64,000 nt of DNA from Bdellovibrionales bacterium (lineage in GTDB: Bacteria; Bdellovibrionota; Bdellovibrionia; Bdellovibrionales; Bdellovibrionaceae). This document shows, piece by piece, positions 43,234-52,024 of this stretch; the first letter of the stretch is position 1, and each line of letters begins with the position of its first letter. Location of the stretch: the NCBI GenBank assembly GCA_016713585.1, contig JADJOV010000010.1, forward strand, positions 29,656 through 93,655. The letters run 5' to 3'. A program made the position numbers and the translations under genes. A model generated the notes under the pieces. It had not been told where the DNA came from. It saw only the letters and a program-made list of their open reading frames with translations, and did no database searches.

Positions 43234-43833
43234 TCGTCAGAGAAAAACTAAAAACCCCTGTCAAATATGCTTTCTGCATCAGGATCTTTGCATTTGTGCT
43301 GTGATTCCACGATTAACTCTCGCAACTCGAATTGTTCTGGTCGTGCATGCAAAAGAGCTCAAACGCACCACCAATACTGGTCGACTGGCCGTGCAAGCTT
43401 TAGTTAACTCTGAAATGATTGTGCGTGGCCAGAACAAAGCTCCAGTTAACTTAATGCCACTCCTCCAAGATTCCTATGAAACTTTTTTGTTCTACCCATC
43501 CGCCGAGGCTGTGGAACTGTCAGAACTTGTCTTGGTCCCGCGGTCAAAACCAATTCAACTTATTGTCCCTGATGGAAATTGGCGGCAAGCCAGTAAGGTC
43601 TCGACCCGCCATCCTGAACTTGCTCATATTCCAAGGGTCAAAATCTCTGACAAAAATATGGCGCCCTATCATTTGCGAAAGAGCATTTTGCCGAAGGCCT
43701 TTCAACTTTAGAGGCCATTGCCAAAGCCTTGGGTTTGATTGAAGGCTCCATGGTTGGGGACCAACTCATGCGACTCTATCAGGCCAAACTCAAAGCTACT
43801 ATTTTTGGCCGTGGTCATACAATACAGCCTTAA
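43196..43833 (+). pseudogene. DTW-domain tRNA 3-(3-amino-3-carboxypropyl)uridine transferase-like, one frameshift
   Basis: DTW/TDD family, SAM-dependent acp3U modification of tRNA (TapT-like). Seen: zinc Cys pattern CQICFLHQDLCICA, HAKELKRTTNTGR, and PDGNWRQASK in place of the canonical D-T-W motif. Near 43684 one G is missing; the repaired frame gives R-K-E-HFAEGLSTLEAIAKALG and ends at TAA 43831, total 212 residues. Unrepaired, it stops at 43711. The start is uncertain (ATG 43196 or GTG 43224). Forms an EVE-Dus-DTW RNA-related operon. Confidence 0.82.
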
Positions 43834-43853
43834 GGCCCGTCTAAGGCTGGCCC

Positions 43854-43883
43854 AAAGGACCAAGGAAAATGTGTCCTTTTTTG
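43854..43883 (+). terminator. Terminator of the EVE-dus-DTW operon
   Basis: AAAGGAC / GTCCTTT with a 12-base loop followed by TTTTG, 20 bases after the reconstructed DTW stop, which supports that stop. Confidence 0.75.
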
Positions 43884-43976
43884 TGTCACGAGTCCTAAGT
43901 TCCTGACCAATATTTCCGATAAATTCTTGAATAGAAAGTCCGGCATGAAAAACATTTACCTCTAGGCAAGGTCTCC

Positions 43977-45541
43977 TTGAGAACCATTTTAGTTTTTGCT
44001 ATTAGCATCCAATGCTTTTTCAGAGGGTCTTCCTTGGCACAAACTCTTGACGACTCTCGCTTTAAAGAAAGCCTCATCGCTTACTCAAAAAGGACTTTTC
44101 CAAAGCCATTCAATTGCTATCGCCGCTCGTTAAAGAACACCCCAAAAATCAATTTATTGGTTCAATTTGGCCAACTCACAGTTTATGTCGAAGCAATACC
44201 CTGCCGCAATCGCCAGCTTCGATCAAGTGATCAAACTCAAAGCCAAGTTTGTCGATATCTCTTTTGTTTACAAGGCGAAGGCCCTCAAGAAGCTAGGAAT
44301 GCACGATGAGGCTAAACTTGAACTTGGGAAAGCAAAATCAACCCCGAATATTTCAGGTGCAACAAAATCCTTACTCAAAACCGAACAGGCTGCCCTCGAA
44401 GAAATATCCGATGTCGAATTAGAGTCACTTGCTTTGTACCAGACTTCCCAATGGCTGGAATCCGAAGAAAAACTAAAAACCTTAGATCTCGAAAAATCTA
44501 TCCAAAAATGGTCGAATCCTCCTCGCTTTGGCCTTATTTAAGCAAAAGAAAATCGCCGAGGCAGAACAGTTCATTCACTCCCAACCCCAGGCCTCCAGGC
44601 AATCTCCCTGGACGACCGGTCAAACAAATGAACTCCTGCGCGAGCTCCTCAAGAAAGCCCGACAGAAGGATATCAGTCAGGAGCCACGATGGGTCTTCCT
44701 AGATCTTTCCTATGGACAAACCAGCAACGTCTATTTCGAAGGAAAAAGCGGCTCCCAAATTTCAAGTCCCCTCATCAGGTCCGCCCTCGGTGCGGGATAC
44801 CACTTTAACTCCGAAAGCAAAGAATCTCAAAAAATTGGATACACTTTTAATCTTGAAGATACAAAACAGGCGCCTGAGTTAGCAACCTATTCTCATACTT
44901 TGCAAACGTCTGCCCACTTAGATGACCCATCGAGGTCTCTCTCGGCCTCTCTCTTTTTTTCATCGCAAGCCCTCAGCTACTCCTTAGCGAGTGAAAAACT
45001 TGGCACAAATTTGAAAGCAATCTATACCTTCGGAGAAACCGAAACAATTTTTTCAGCAGATATCTCGAAATTGGAACCCAAACAAGAATCCCTCAGCTAT
45101 CTCGGCGGACATTCCTTTTCACTCCGTGCCGCCTACGGAGTGTGGAAACCAACTTCCTATGGCCAGATCAGTCTGACCTTGGGCCAAGAACAAATTGGAG
45201 ACCTCACGTCCGCTGATGGTTCGATCCTCCCAATGCGGAAAGACTACTATGGAGTGAGCCTCAGTGGCGTCTGGAATTTCTCTCCCAAAACTTCCGTCAT
45301 TGCCGGCCTTTCCCTAACTCAACATAAATACAAAAATGACGAAGTCCCCGATTCTAAAAAAAGATTGGACGATGATACCAATATTTTTATTAAGGTCACC
45401 AATTCAATCACACCAACACTCCTTCTATACCTCACTGGTGAACAAAAAAACAACCGTTCTAGCTTGGGAGCCAACGATGTTTGGGATAAAAATTACGATG
45501 TAACTACAATTAGTGTGGGAGTCTCTTGGGATGGTATCTGA
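43977..45541 (+). pseudogene. Exported TPR protein with C-terminal beta-barrel, at least three frameshifts
   Basis: A TTG at 43977 opens a signal-peptide-like segment ending SSLAQ; an ATG at 43946 with one more break is also possible. Readable pieces in three frames: KKDFSKAIQLLSPLVKEHPK, then from 44167 a TPR stretch (MSKQYPAAIASFDQVIKLKA, AKALKKLGMHDEAKLELGKA), then from 44528 LFKQKKIAEAEQFIHSQ and a ~290-residue domain of amphipathic beta strands (HSFSLRAAYGVWKPTSYGQI, DYYGVSLSGVWNFSPKTSVI) with a terminal strand ending VGVSWDGI, like an outer-membrane barrel. Breaks near 44090, 44165 and 44520. Probably an envelope protein controlled by the adjacent sigma factor. Confidence 0.7.
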
Positions 45542-45589
45542 CAAAAAGCACCATTTAAACAACTCAGCGGAAAATCACGCCTGATTGAA

Positions 45590-46063
45590 TTGGTCGCCGC
45601 CGCCCTTCAAGGCGAAGAGACTGCAAAATCTGAGCTCATTCGATTCACACAAACACCATTATTTAAGTTTTGTATCTTGCTCGGCAACAGTCGCGAGTCC
45701 GCTGAAGATCTCTGTCAAGACGTCTACATCAAAGCTTTTCGAAATCTAGATCAGCTAAAAAAGCCAGAAGCCTTTCTTGGTTGGCTCTACCAAATAGCCA
45801 AAAATCTTTTTTTGGATCTTAAACGTTCAGAAAAACCTACAACCCATCTGATTCCAGATTCAGAATCCCCAGGTTCAACGCCTGAAACAATTCTCCAATT
45901 GAGAAAAATATTATCTCAATTTGAAACGGAGGATCGCTACTTGATTTTGCTGATCGAGCTCGAGGGGCAATCTTACAAAGAGGCCGCTGAGCTAATTTCA
46001 TGCTCTGAAGACGCAGTCCGGTCGAGAATTCATAGACTTAGGCACGAGCTTCTAAAAAACTAA
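45590..46063 (+). CDS. ECF-type RNA polymerase sigma factor
   Basis: About 157 residues. Sigma region 2: SAEDLCQDVYIKAFRNLDQL and FLGWLYQIAKNLFLDLKR. Region 4: LILLIELEGQSYKEAAELIS then SEDAVRSRIHRLRHEL. The reading frame is open back to the stop of the barrel gene at 45541 with only TTG/CTG/ATT starts, so the exact start is unsure and one more indel may exist. It is followed by a single-TM protein that fits an anti-sigma factor. Confidence 0.9.
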   Translation: MVAAALQGEETAKSELIRFTQTPLFKFCILLGNSRESAEDLCQDVYIKAFRNLDQLKKPEAFLGWLYQIAKNLFLDLKRSEKPTTHLIPDSESPGSTPETILQLRKILSQFETEDRYLILLIELEGQSYKEAAELISCSEDAVRSRIHRLRHELLKN

Positions 46064-46120
46064 AATAATCAGAAACGATTCCCTGAGTTGAACCGTCTTA
46101 CGGGTGAAGAGGATAAACAG

Positions 46121-46714
46121 ATGTCTCAAAATAGCAATGAACCTGAAAATTCAGACTTCGCCCAGATCAAGAGCTTGTTTCAGGCAGCTAAAGACACTGA
46201 TTTGGAACCAAGTCCCTATTTGAGAGTCCGAGTTTTAGCTTCGCTTCAAATGAGGCGGAGTTCGTTTTTACGTATTAATTCTTGGAAGATAGTTTCAGCT
46301 GTTTCCACTCTCGCACTGGTCCTAGTGAGCACCTACACTTTGAATCTTCATAGAAGAGCTGAACCCACTGTCGTTGCCCAGCAATCCTATGTCATCCACG
46401 TCAACTTTAGTGAAGATGATCTGACCAGGGTCGTGAAAGCCGAGGTCGTCTTGCCTGAGGGAGTTGGGTTTGTGTCTAAAAAGGGACTGACTGATGGGAA
46501 AAAATCCTTGCGCCTTCCGATTGACATTAAGTCTGCGGGTCGTGGAAAACTTCCCTTTGTTGTGACCTCAACAGTTGGTGGCGAACAAAAAATTCTAGTA
46601 CGGCTTCTGGACGAACAAAATCATCTTGTTCGCGAGCAATATCTCAAATTTAAGTTTGCCGAAAATGGTACCAATAAAAATATTAATAATAGCTTTGACC
46701 ATCTGATTCGTTAA
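46121..46714 (+). CDS. Probable anti-sigma factor, single TM
   Basis: A 197-residue protein. ATG 46121 has AAGAGGA upstream; a TTG at 46088 would add 11 residues. The cytoplasmic N-terminal ~70 residues (FAQIKSLFQAAKDTDLEPSP, YLRVRVLASLQMRR) are helical, as in anti-sigma domains, without a ZAS motif. One TM (IVSAVSTLALVLVSTYTL) is followed by a ~120-residue periplasmic immunoglobulin-like domain (VVLPEGVGFVSKKGL, GRGKLPFVVTSTVGGEQKIL). Position right after the ECF gene supports the call. Confidence 0.72.
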   Translation: MSQNSNEPENSDFAQIKSLFQAAKDTDLEPSPYLRVRVLASLQMRRSSFLRINSWKIVSAVSTLALVLVSTYTLNLHRRAEPTVVAQQSYVIHVNFSEDDLTRVVKAEVVLPEGVGFVSKKGLTDGKKSLRLPIDIKSAGRGKLPFVVTSTVGGEQKILVRLLDEQNHLVREQYLKFKFAENGTNKNINNSFDHLIR

Positions 46715-46725
46715 AAGGAGTTCTT

Positions 46726-47217
46726 ATGAATGAGAAAATCTTGGTTTCAATCACCTTCTCTTTGCTCATCACTTGTTCTGTCAATGCAGACGAATTAGTG
46801 CCTGCAACCTCAGACGATGTGTCAGATTTTGAAGTGTTGGTGACCAATCAAGCACTCTCAGAAGCAAAAGCTTTGCATCCACGCCCAGACCACCCATCCA
46901 AGGGGCCCCGAAAAGAGAATATAAAAGAAACTATCAAAGAAACTATCAAAGAAACTACCAAACTTCGCAAAGAAAATTTTGGACTCATCGTATCGACCGA
47001 GGCGAAACGGCTCAAGGAGAGCTCCGGCGAAGACAGAAGAGGGATGGGTCAATGGGTCTCTGAGCAAAGAAGAAAAGATCGCCATCATGGCGATTCGGTC
47101 ACTGACGGCTCGGGGTCTGGGAGCTCAGGTTCCTCTGAAGCGAGGCGAGTGTCCCCAGAAAGAAAGTTCCCTGGTCGTGATTCTGGACGCAGAAGAGATG
47201 GTGAACGAAAAAAGTAG
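46726..47217 (+). CDS. Secreted charged protein with IKET repeats
   Basis: A 163-residue protein with AAAGGAG and a signal peptide ending VNADE. Residues ~64-76 contain three in-frame IKET/TKET repeats encoded by 12-bp tandem units (46918-46959). Then a structured-looking NFGLIVSTEAKRLKESSGE and RRGMGQWVSEQRRKDRHHG, and a disordered Ser/Gly/Arg tail. Third gene of the ECF/anti-sigma transcript, so possibly an envelope-stress target. No family recognised. Confidence 0.55.
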   Translation: MNEKILVSITFSLLITCSVNADELVPATSDDVSDFEVLVTNQALSEAKALHPRPDHPSKGPRKENIKETIKETIKETTKLRKENFGLIVSTEAKRLKESSGEDRRGMGQWVSEQRRKDRHHGDSVTDGSGSGSSGSSEARRVSPERKFPGRDSGRRRDGERKK

Positions 47218-47265
47218 AGTCACTGGCGGCCGATGGCCGCCCAGTTCAGACGTAGAAAAAACAAA

Positions 47266-47670
47266 TCAGAACCCGCCTGGCCCCACGGGTTCAACAACGT
47301 CCGCAGAAGCGGTCTTGCAAGAACTAAATTCAAATTCCTTTTTATACGAACTTCCTTTCTTACCAACAAAATACATGTTTCCATTGTAGCTCAAGCTCAC
47401 CTCGGTTTCTTCGCCTAAACTGGGAAAACCATCAATCAAAAAACGGGGACTGCCGGCGGAGGTTCCAAAATTCTTAACGCTTGACGTTTTATCGGACGGG
47501 GCTGATCCCTTCGCCGTAATTTCCAGAGAGACATAGTTAACAGGATTTGCTCTTTCGTCCCAAACTAACTTCAGCACAGTTCCTTTTTCAGTCGTGCATG
47601 TTGTTGTCTTGGTAGCGTGAGCCGGCGTAGCGAAACTTGCTAAAACCAAAATCATTAAGAGCGATTTCAT
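47266..47670 (-). CDS. Small secreted protein, unknown (134 aa)
   Basis: Signal peptide with cleavage at AHATK. A beta-rich mature domain with three Cys (TTTCTTEKGTVLKLVWDE; SLGEETEVSLSYNGNMYFVG; FEFSSC) ends in a Pro/Gly tail. Similar small exported beta proteins are common in Bdellovibrio-like genomes. Convergent with the 46726 gene. No family recognised. Confidence 0.6.
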   Translation of the reverse strand: MKSLLMILVLASFATPAHATKTTTCTTEKGTVLKLVWDERANPVNYVSLEITAKGSAPSDKTSSVKNFGTSAGSPRFLIDGFPSLGEETEVSLSYNGNMYFVGKKGSSYKKEFEFSSCKTASADVVEPVGPGGF

Positions 47671-48033
47671 AGTACGTTCTCCCTATTCATATAGTTGTAG
47701 TTGACTGTCTCACGGATTTCATAAACCCTTTTGTTCAGTCTTTTTATACACAATTGATTGAAAAATTTCGCATGTAGAGTTTTAGGCATTGCGACAGTTT
47801 TTGTAATTGTCGAATAATATTGGCATAGATGATTGAAATCTCTAAGGACTTTACGCTATCAAACAGTTAAGAAGAATTTCCAATCGTGCAATTAATTCAA
47901 AGACGCTGGTTTTTTTGAGCAGACTTTGCCATCTCTTACTGGCCGGCACAATCATAACTTGGCAGGTGGTCCACCTTGCCATGGACCAGCGGCCCAAGGG
48001 CTGATGCCCCATCCAATGTTATATGACTTATAT
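47671..48033. other. 363-base region between secreted-protein genes
   Basis: The left part is AT-rich with an inverted repeat CGACA / TGTCG near 47791-47811, probably promoter sequence for the 47266 gene. From 47936 to 48030 two alternative minus-strand frames run on from the 48034 gene and both look weakly protein-like, so the true 3' end of that gene may lie here if one more frameshift exists. Confidence 0.45.
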
Positions 48034-49560
48034 TTAAAGATTTGTATTCGGGTCGATCTTCCCGGCCTGAAATTCGACACTGATATTGAACACCTCTGAA
48101 ACCCGAGCCAACTCGACACACTTTTGTGGACTTCTCGGTGAACAAATAGTCTCAAAAATCTGGGGCCATTGGACAGTCGCTTTTCCGTCCTTTAAAATTC
48201 GATTAAGCTCAGACAAGGCACTGTCGACGGTTCCTGGAGTCATCCCTGAAGGGAGAGCGTCCATGACCTTGAAATCACGAATATTACCCATGGTTGGCGT
48301 CGATGGAATGTTCGGTAGAGAGTCACTCACCTTGGGAAGTTCAAATTTGATTGAATTAATCTTAACTTGCGCTCTTCTGAAATCTTCAACCGGGTCTGTC
48401 ATCGTGAAAGTGACCTGATATTTTGAACCCGGTTTAAACTCGAAATCCTCAATGACCGGTCGATAAGTGTTTTTCAGAATTCCCTGAAATTGCGGCGGCG
48501 CAACTGCCAGGAAAGGAAATCGACGAACAAGTTCTGTGCCATCTGCATTGACTTCAGAAAGCTGAATCTCGCCACCCACAGGCATATTAAAGTTAGAATT
48601 GCTGGAACAAGGCTTGCCAGGAACGCAGCTCTCTGGACTGTGATTATTGACCGCCAAACTAAAATCGAAATTAAAACGTCCCGCACCCACCTTCTGAAAC
48701 TGAATCGGACCTGCTTCAAGAGAAACATTATAGTTTGAGGGATACTGAATTTCTTCCTTAATGTTGTTATCAGCCAACGGAAAAAGTTTCTTTGATGGCA
48801 AGAGACTCATCTTTATTGGAAATGATCTGACATATTCAAGATCATGACTCTGACCACTTTCATCCCCGGAAATCCACGTATTCGCAACAATGTTGAGATC
48901 CTGGGCTGAAATACTATTGGCCACTAGGAATTTAGAATCTCGGCAATCTTGTTTAACTTCGACGGCGACTTGAAGGTGTGCCCGTGGATTGACTTTGATG
49001 TAACAATAGTTACCGTCCAAAGCAAATGTACTATCGGGACCAGGGGTCACACGACAAGCGGCTTGATTTGGGCTAAATTGAATTATTTCTTTATCGATAT
49101 CCCTGATCCTAAATTGAAGACAGCTACGCAAGGCTTTGAACTGTTTTTGATGATCCAGTTGGAACTTTTCCTCTAGACTCGTCATATTTGGAAAAACTGA
49201 GCTTCCATACTTTATAGAACATTGTTTATCAGAAATGAATCTTCCGTCATAGGATAGATGAGAGACGTCTGAAATAAAGCTCGATTTCTTTAGGCCTAAG
49301 GAAAATACGAGATATTTTCCTTCGCTTTTTCGACAATTCACAATTTCAGTCGTGATCGGACCAGCTGACTTGGACTTACTTCCGTAGTGAAGAAAATTGA
49401 AGTCGGGATTAATATATATTTCATTCCGATCCTCCTTGGTCATGTCACAAGCCAAGGAGGTTTTTGAGAGAGAGATGGTCAGAAGGGCCAGTAAACATAG
49501 ACCCACCCGAAACAAAAGTGGTCTTTGCAATATCGTAATTTGAGACTCACTTTCAGTCAT
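48034..49560 (-). CDS. Exported protein, last gene of a five-gene secretome operon (508 aa)
   Basis: ATG ending 49560 follows GAGGTGA. N-terminal signal (LLFRVGLCLLALLTISLSKT) cleaved near SLACD. Mature protein: at least nine Cys in pairs (CRKSEG, SCLQF, ACRV, YCYIK, SCVPGKPC), long beta-rich segments (GGEIQLSEVNADGTELVRRF, KYQVTFTMTDPVEDFRRAQV) and no obvious catalytic motif. The disulfide-rich pattern implies a periplasmic or surface location. No family recognised. Confidence 0.6.
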   Translation of the reverse strand: MTESESQITILQRPLLFRVGLCLLALLTISLSKTSLACDMTKEDRNEIYINPDFNFLHYGSKSKSAGPITTEIVNCRKSEGKYLVFSLGLKKSSFISDVSHLSYDGRFISDKQCSIKYGSSVFPNMTSLEEKFQLDHQKQFKALRSCLQFRIRDIDKEIIQFSPNQAACRVTPGPDSTFALDGNYCYIKVNPRAHLQVAVEVKQDCRDSKFLVANSISAQDLNIVANTWISGDESGQSHDLEYVRSFPIKMSLLPSKKLFPLADNNIKEEIQYPSNYNVSLEAGPIQFQKVGAGRFNFDFSLAVNNHSPESCVPGKPCSSNSNFNMPVGGEIQLSEVNADGTELVRRFPFLAVAPPQFQGILKNTYRPVIEDFEFKPGSKYQVTFTMTDPVEDFRRAQVKINSIKFELPKVSDSLPNIPSTPTMGNIRDFKVMDALPSGMTPGTVDSALSELNRILKDGKATVQWPQIFETICSPRSPQKCVELARVSEVFNISVEFQAGKIDPNTNL

Positions 49561-49588
49561 ACTTCACCTCACAGAATCGACTTTTGAC

Positions 49589-50698
49589 CTATTCAGCTAA
49601 ACCTTCGCCAGCGGTATTCCCTGGGACAGCATCCTCTTCGATTCGTGTATAAGTACACATGCGTGCACCGTGACGCTGCCACTTTCTGAAGTTCGGTAAG
49701 GCACTCCCCATCGCGTTTGTTTCTGAGAAAACATAACGAACCTTGCAGAACCGTGGTGCGTGGCTACTGGCTTGAATCACCCAGTCACGGAGTAAATCAG
49801 TCGCGGCAGTCGTCGCTGGAGCCACGGATGATTGCATAAACAAATCGCCTCCGCCTATCGGAAGACCGCTTGAATTCACCTTAAAGGCTGCTTCATTTGC
49901 AGTGAGATTGTACTTCCCATTTACATTTGATGTGGTGTAGGTTCCAACGCCCTGAAGATCACAGACAAGAAAGGCCTGAACAGTTAGCCCCGCCAATTCT
50001 GTATACTTCTTGCCATCAACGGTGCCAGGAATAACTAGTCCGTTCGTACTGCCCGGAGGTGAATTTACCCCAGTTGCCAAAAAGTCAGTTGCTGAAGCTT
50101 GGGCAAAGGCCGAAAAATTAGACGTTAATTGGTCTTGATAGAATTCCATCTGCGGTCCGCGGTAACAGATATCCACAAAATAACTGGCCCCGTAGAGCTC
50201 AGAAGAGAGCTCAAATGACAAAGTTTTGATATGTTTTACCCATGAATCCTTTTCAGGCAGTGCCATTGAAAATGTGCTTGCCCCAGATTCAATTCGGTTT
50301 TCAACTTTTCCTTTGAGTGTTGGATCTCCCTTATCTGTCCAATCATAGGCGATGAACTTTCCATAGTTCATAAGATAAGCCCCACCAGCATCCCCCGAAC
50401 AGACACATGTTGATTGGCAACCTTTTGGATCTGTGCAGGTGTTGGGCGAACAAATATTTTGAGTTCCACTAAAATAACAAACTTTTTTGGTGATCGGTTT
50501 GGAAATGAGTCCTGCGTTACAAGCATAAATTGATGGACCCGAACTATAGGCATCGAAATCAAACTTGTATGAGATCGCCTGCGCGCTCGGACTCGCGAGA
50601 AGTCCAAGAGTTAATCCAATCATTAAATTCTGCAAATAAATTTGCCAAGTCTTTCGACGTCGACCCGATTGAAGTTGGCTTTTTTGAAAAGTGCTCAT
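49589..50698 (-). CDS. Exported Cys-rich protein, secretome operon (369 aa)
   Basis: ATG ending 50698 with AAAGGAG (GTG one codon earlier is less suited). The signal ends near SAQAI. The N-terminal mature region has a dense Cys cluster (CNAG, VCYFSGTQNICSPNTC, GCQSTCVC), followed by a large beta-rich domain (TLSFELSSELYGASYFVDIC, ANEAAFKVNSSGLPIGGGDL) and a C-terminal RFCKVRYVFSETNAMG stretch. No family recognised. 84 bases separate it from the upstream gene. Confidence 0.6.
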   Translation of the reverse strand: MSTFQKSQLQSGRRRKTWQIYLQNLMIGLTLGLLASPSAQAISYKFDFDAYSSGPSIYACNAGLISKPITKKVCYFSGTQNICSPNTCTDPKGCQSTCVCSGDAGGAYLMNYGKFIAYDWTDKGDPTLKGKVENRIESGASTFSMALPEKDSWVKHIKTLSFELSSELYGASYFVDICYRGPQMEFYQDQLTSNFSAFAQASATDFLATGVNSPPGSTNGLVIPGTVDGKKYTELAGLTVQAFLVCDLQGVGTYTTSNVNGKYNLTANEAAFKVNSSGLPIGGGDLFMQSSVAPATTAATDLLRDWVIQASSHAPRFCKVRYVFSETNAMGSALPNFRKWQRHGARMCTYTRIEEDAVPGNTAGEGLAE

Positions 50699-50785
50699 CA
50701 CTGCTCCTTTAAACGGTTAATAAATATGGTTAATTGGTTATTGACTCTCAGGTCATTAAAACAAATGCAGACTGCCTTCCTTATT

Positions 50786-51367
50786 CTATCGAGAAATTTG
50801 GCAAACTGCCGCTTTTTCGATAATTTTTCCATAAAACATCATGACAGTTTTTTCGGCCTCTGTGAAATCACGAGCTGACTTCCCATCCGCTTTAATATTA
50901 TTGAGCATGTATGTTTTAATGAGTCTAATGACACTATAGTCAATTTCGATTTTGGTTTCACAGGTTCGTGGCCCCGAAATTTTTAAAACCGCTCCAGCAT
51001 AGCGGGAGTCTTGATTTTGCCCGTAAGGGTTAGCGCCACCAATATAGTAAACATTTTGTTGACTATTATTTTGCACTCCCTCACCAATTGAAAATGTCAA
51101 TTCCCATTGGATGTTTGTTTCAGAGGTCACGCCATAGATCTTGCAAAGGCCATCACCGTTACAATACCTTTCTGCCTCATGACGAATCAAGATTTGATTT
51201 CCCGACGGCGTTGCATCGCCATAGATACTACTCAACTCATGAGGTGCACTATCCAAACCAGAACCCTCAGGCCCTTGAGCTTCCAAAGATTGAGCATGAG
51301 CTCCAAAAGATAGAAGTAAAAGGCCGGTTGCCATAAATAGTAAACCGTTTCGAAATTGCAATAACAT
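50786..51367 (-). CDS. Exported protein, secretome operon (193 aa)
   Basis: AAGGAG before the ATG ending 51367. The signal ends at GAHAQS. The mature protein has a loop RYCNGDGLCKIYG, a beta-rich NIQWELTFSIGEG region and a helical C-terminus (DFTEAEKTVMMFYGKIIEKA). Four or five Cys. No family recognised; between two other exported proteins on the same strand. Confidence 0.6.
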   Translation of the reverse strand: MLLQFRNGLLFMATGLLLLSFGAHAQSLEAQGPEGSGLDSAPHELSSIYGDATPSGNQILIRHEAERYCNGDGLCKIYGVTSETNIQWELTFSIGEGVQNNSQQNVYYIGGANPYGQNQDSRYAGAVLKISGPRTCETKIEIDYSVIRLIKTYMLNNIKADGKSARDFTEAEKTVMMFYGKIIEKAAVCQISR

Positions 51368-51439
51368 ACCAGATCTCCTTGTTCAGTGACAGGTGACTTA
51401 TTCAAGTCTTGTTGTCGGAACAACAATCTTAAACTGTTT

Positions 51440-52024
51440 TTATTGTTTGTAATTAGAAGCGATGGAACTCAAGATGAAAAGCACAACTGAAACGAAATAT
51501 AAAGTATTCCTGACAACTTTTCGCCTGTTAAATTTTGAGCAGGTAAAAAGAACATTAAAGATGGACTCATCGAGCCCCACAACAATTGAAGCGTTCAGAG
51601 ACCCATCAGGGCATAGGCCTTGAAACACATTCTTAGAATCGCCCTTGCGAACGTTTGTATAGAAGTTGAATGGACTTTGGGGTTCCAAGAGGACCACGGG
51701 AAGTTGGTAAATCGTTTCTATGACCTTAGCATGAGGAACGATCAGATGTGACGACTTGTAGAAAAAGTTCGCCTTGGTAAAAAGATTTCGCAAGAGTTCA
51801 GACTGTGTTCCAGCACAACTCATACAGGCAGCTTCCTCAATGAGGCATGAGGGTGCGCCACATTGTTTCACGCAGACCTCAGTTTGACCAACCGGGCAGG
51901 CGAGTTTGATCGCCCGAGAAATGGTCCCTGTCGAATTGGTCAAATAGCTTGAACGAAGCTCCTGGGCCAGGGTTACTGAAGAACTCATAACACCGAGGTA
52001 AAACGCAATATGAAGAACAGTCAT
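51440..52024 (-). CDS. Exported protein with C-terminal TM anchor, secretome operon (194 aa)
   Basis: ATG ending 52024 overlaps the upstream stop (ATGA), so it is coupled to the 948-residue-frame gene. The signal ends near TLAQE. A cluster of Cys (LACPVGQTEVCVKQCGAPSC, ACMSCAG) precedes a mixed domain and a C-terminal hydrophobic helix (LYFVSVVLFILSS). Probably an inner-membrane-anchored periplasmic protein. No family recognised. Confidence 0.6.
   Translation of the reverse strand: MTVLHIAFYLGVMSSSVTLAQELRSSYLTNSTGTISRAIKLACPVGQTEVCVKQCGAPSCLIEEAACMSCAGTQSELLRNLFTKANFFYKSSHLIVPHAKVIETIYQLPVVLLEPQSPFNFYTNVRKGDSKNVFQGLCPDGSLNASIVVGLDESIFNVLFTCSKFNRRKVVRNTLYFVSVVLFILSSIASNYKQ

Noticed and set aside
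46979..47389. Alternative plus-frame protein overlapping the 46726 gene
   Set aside because: The first frame has the signal peptide, ribosome site and a structured NFGLIVSTEAKRL region; the alternative has no start signal.
47936..48155. Extension of the 48034 gene into a second frame (ending PWQGGPPAKL or PSYDCAGQ)
   Set aside because: Two frames look equally plausible, so no frameshift can be chosen; noted in the intergenic entry only.
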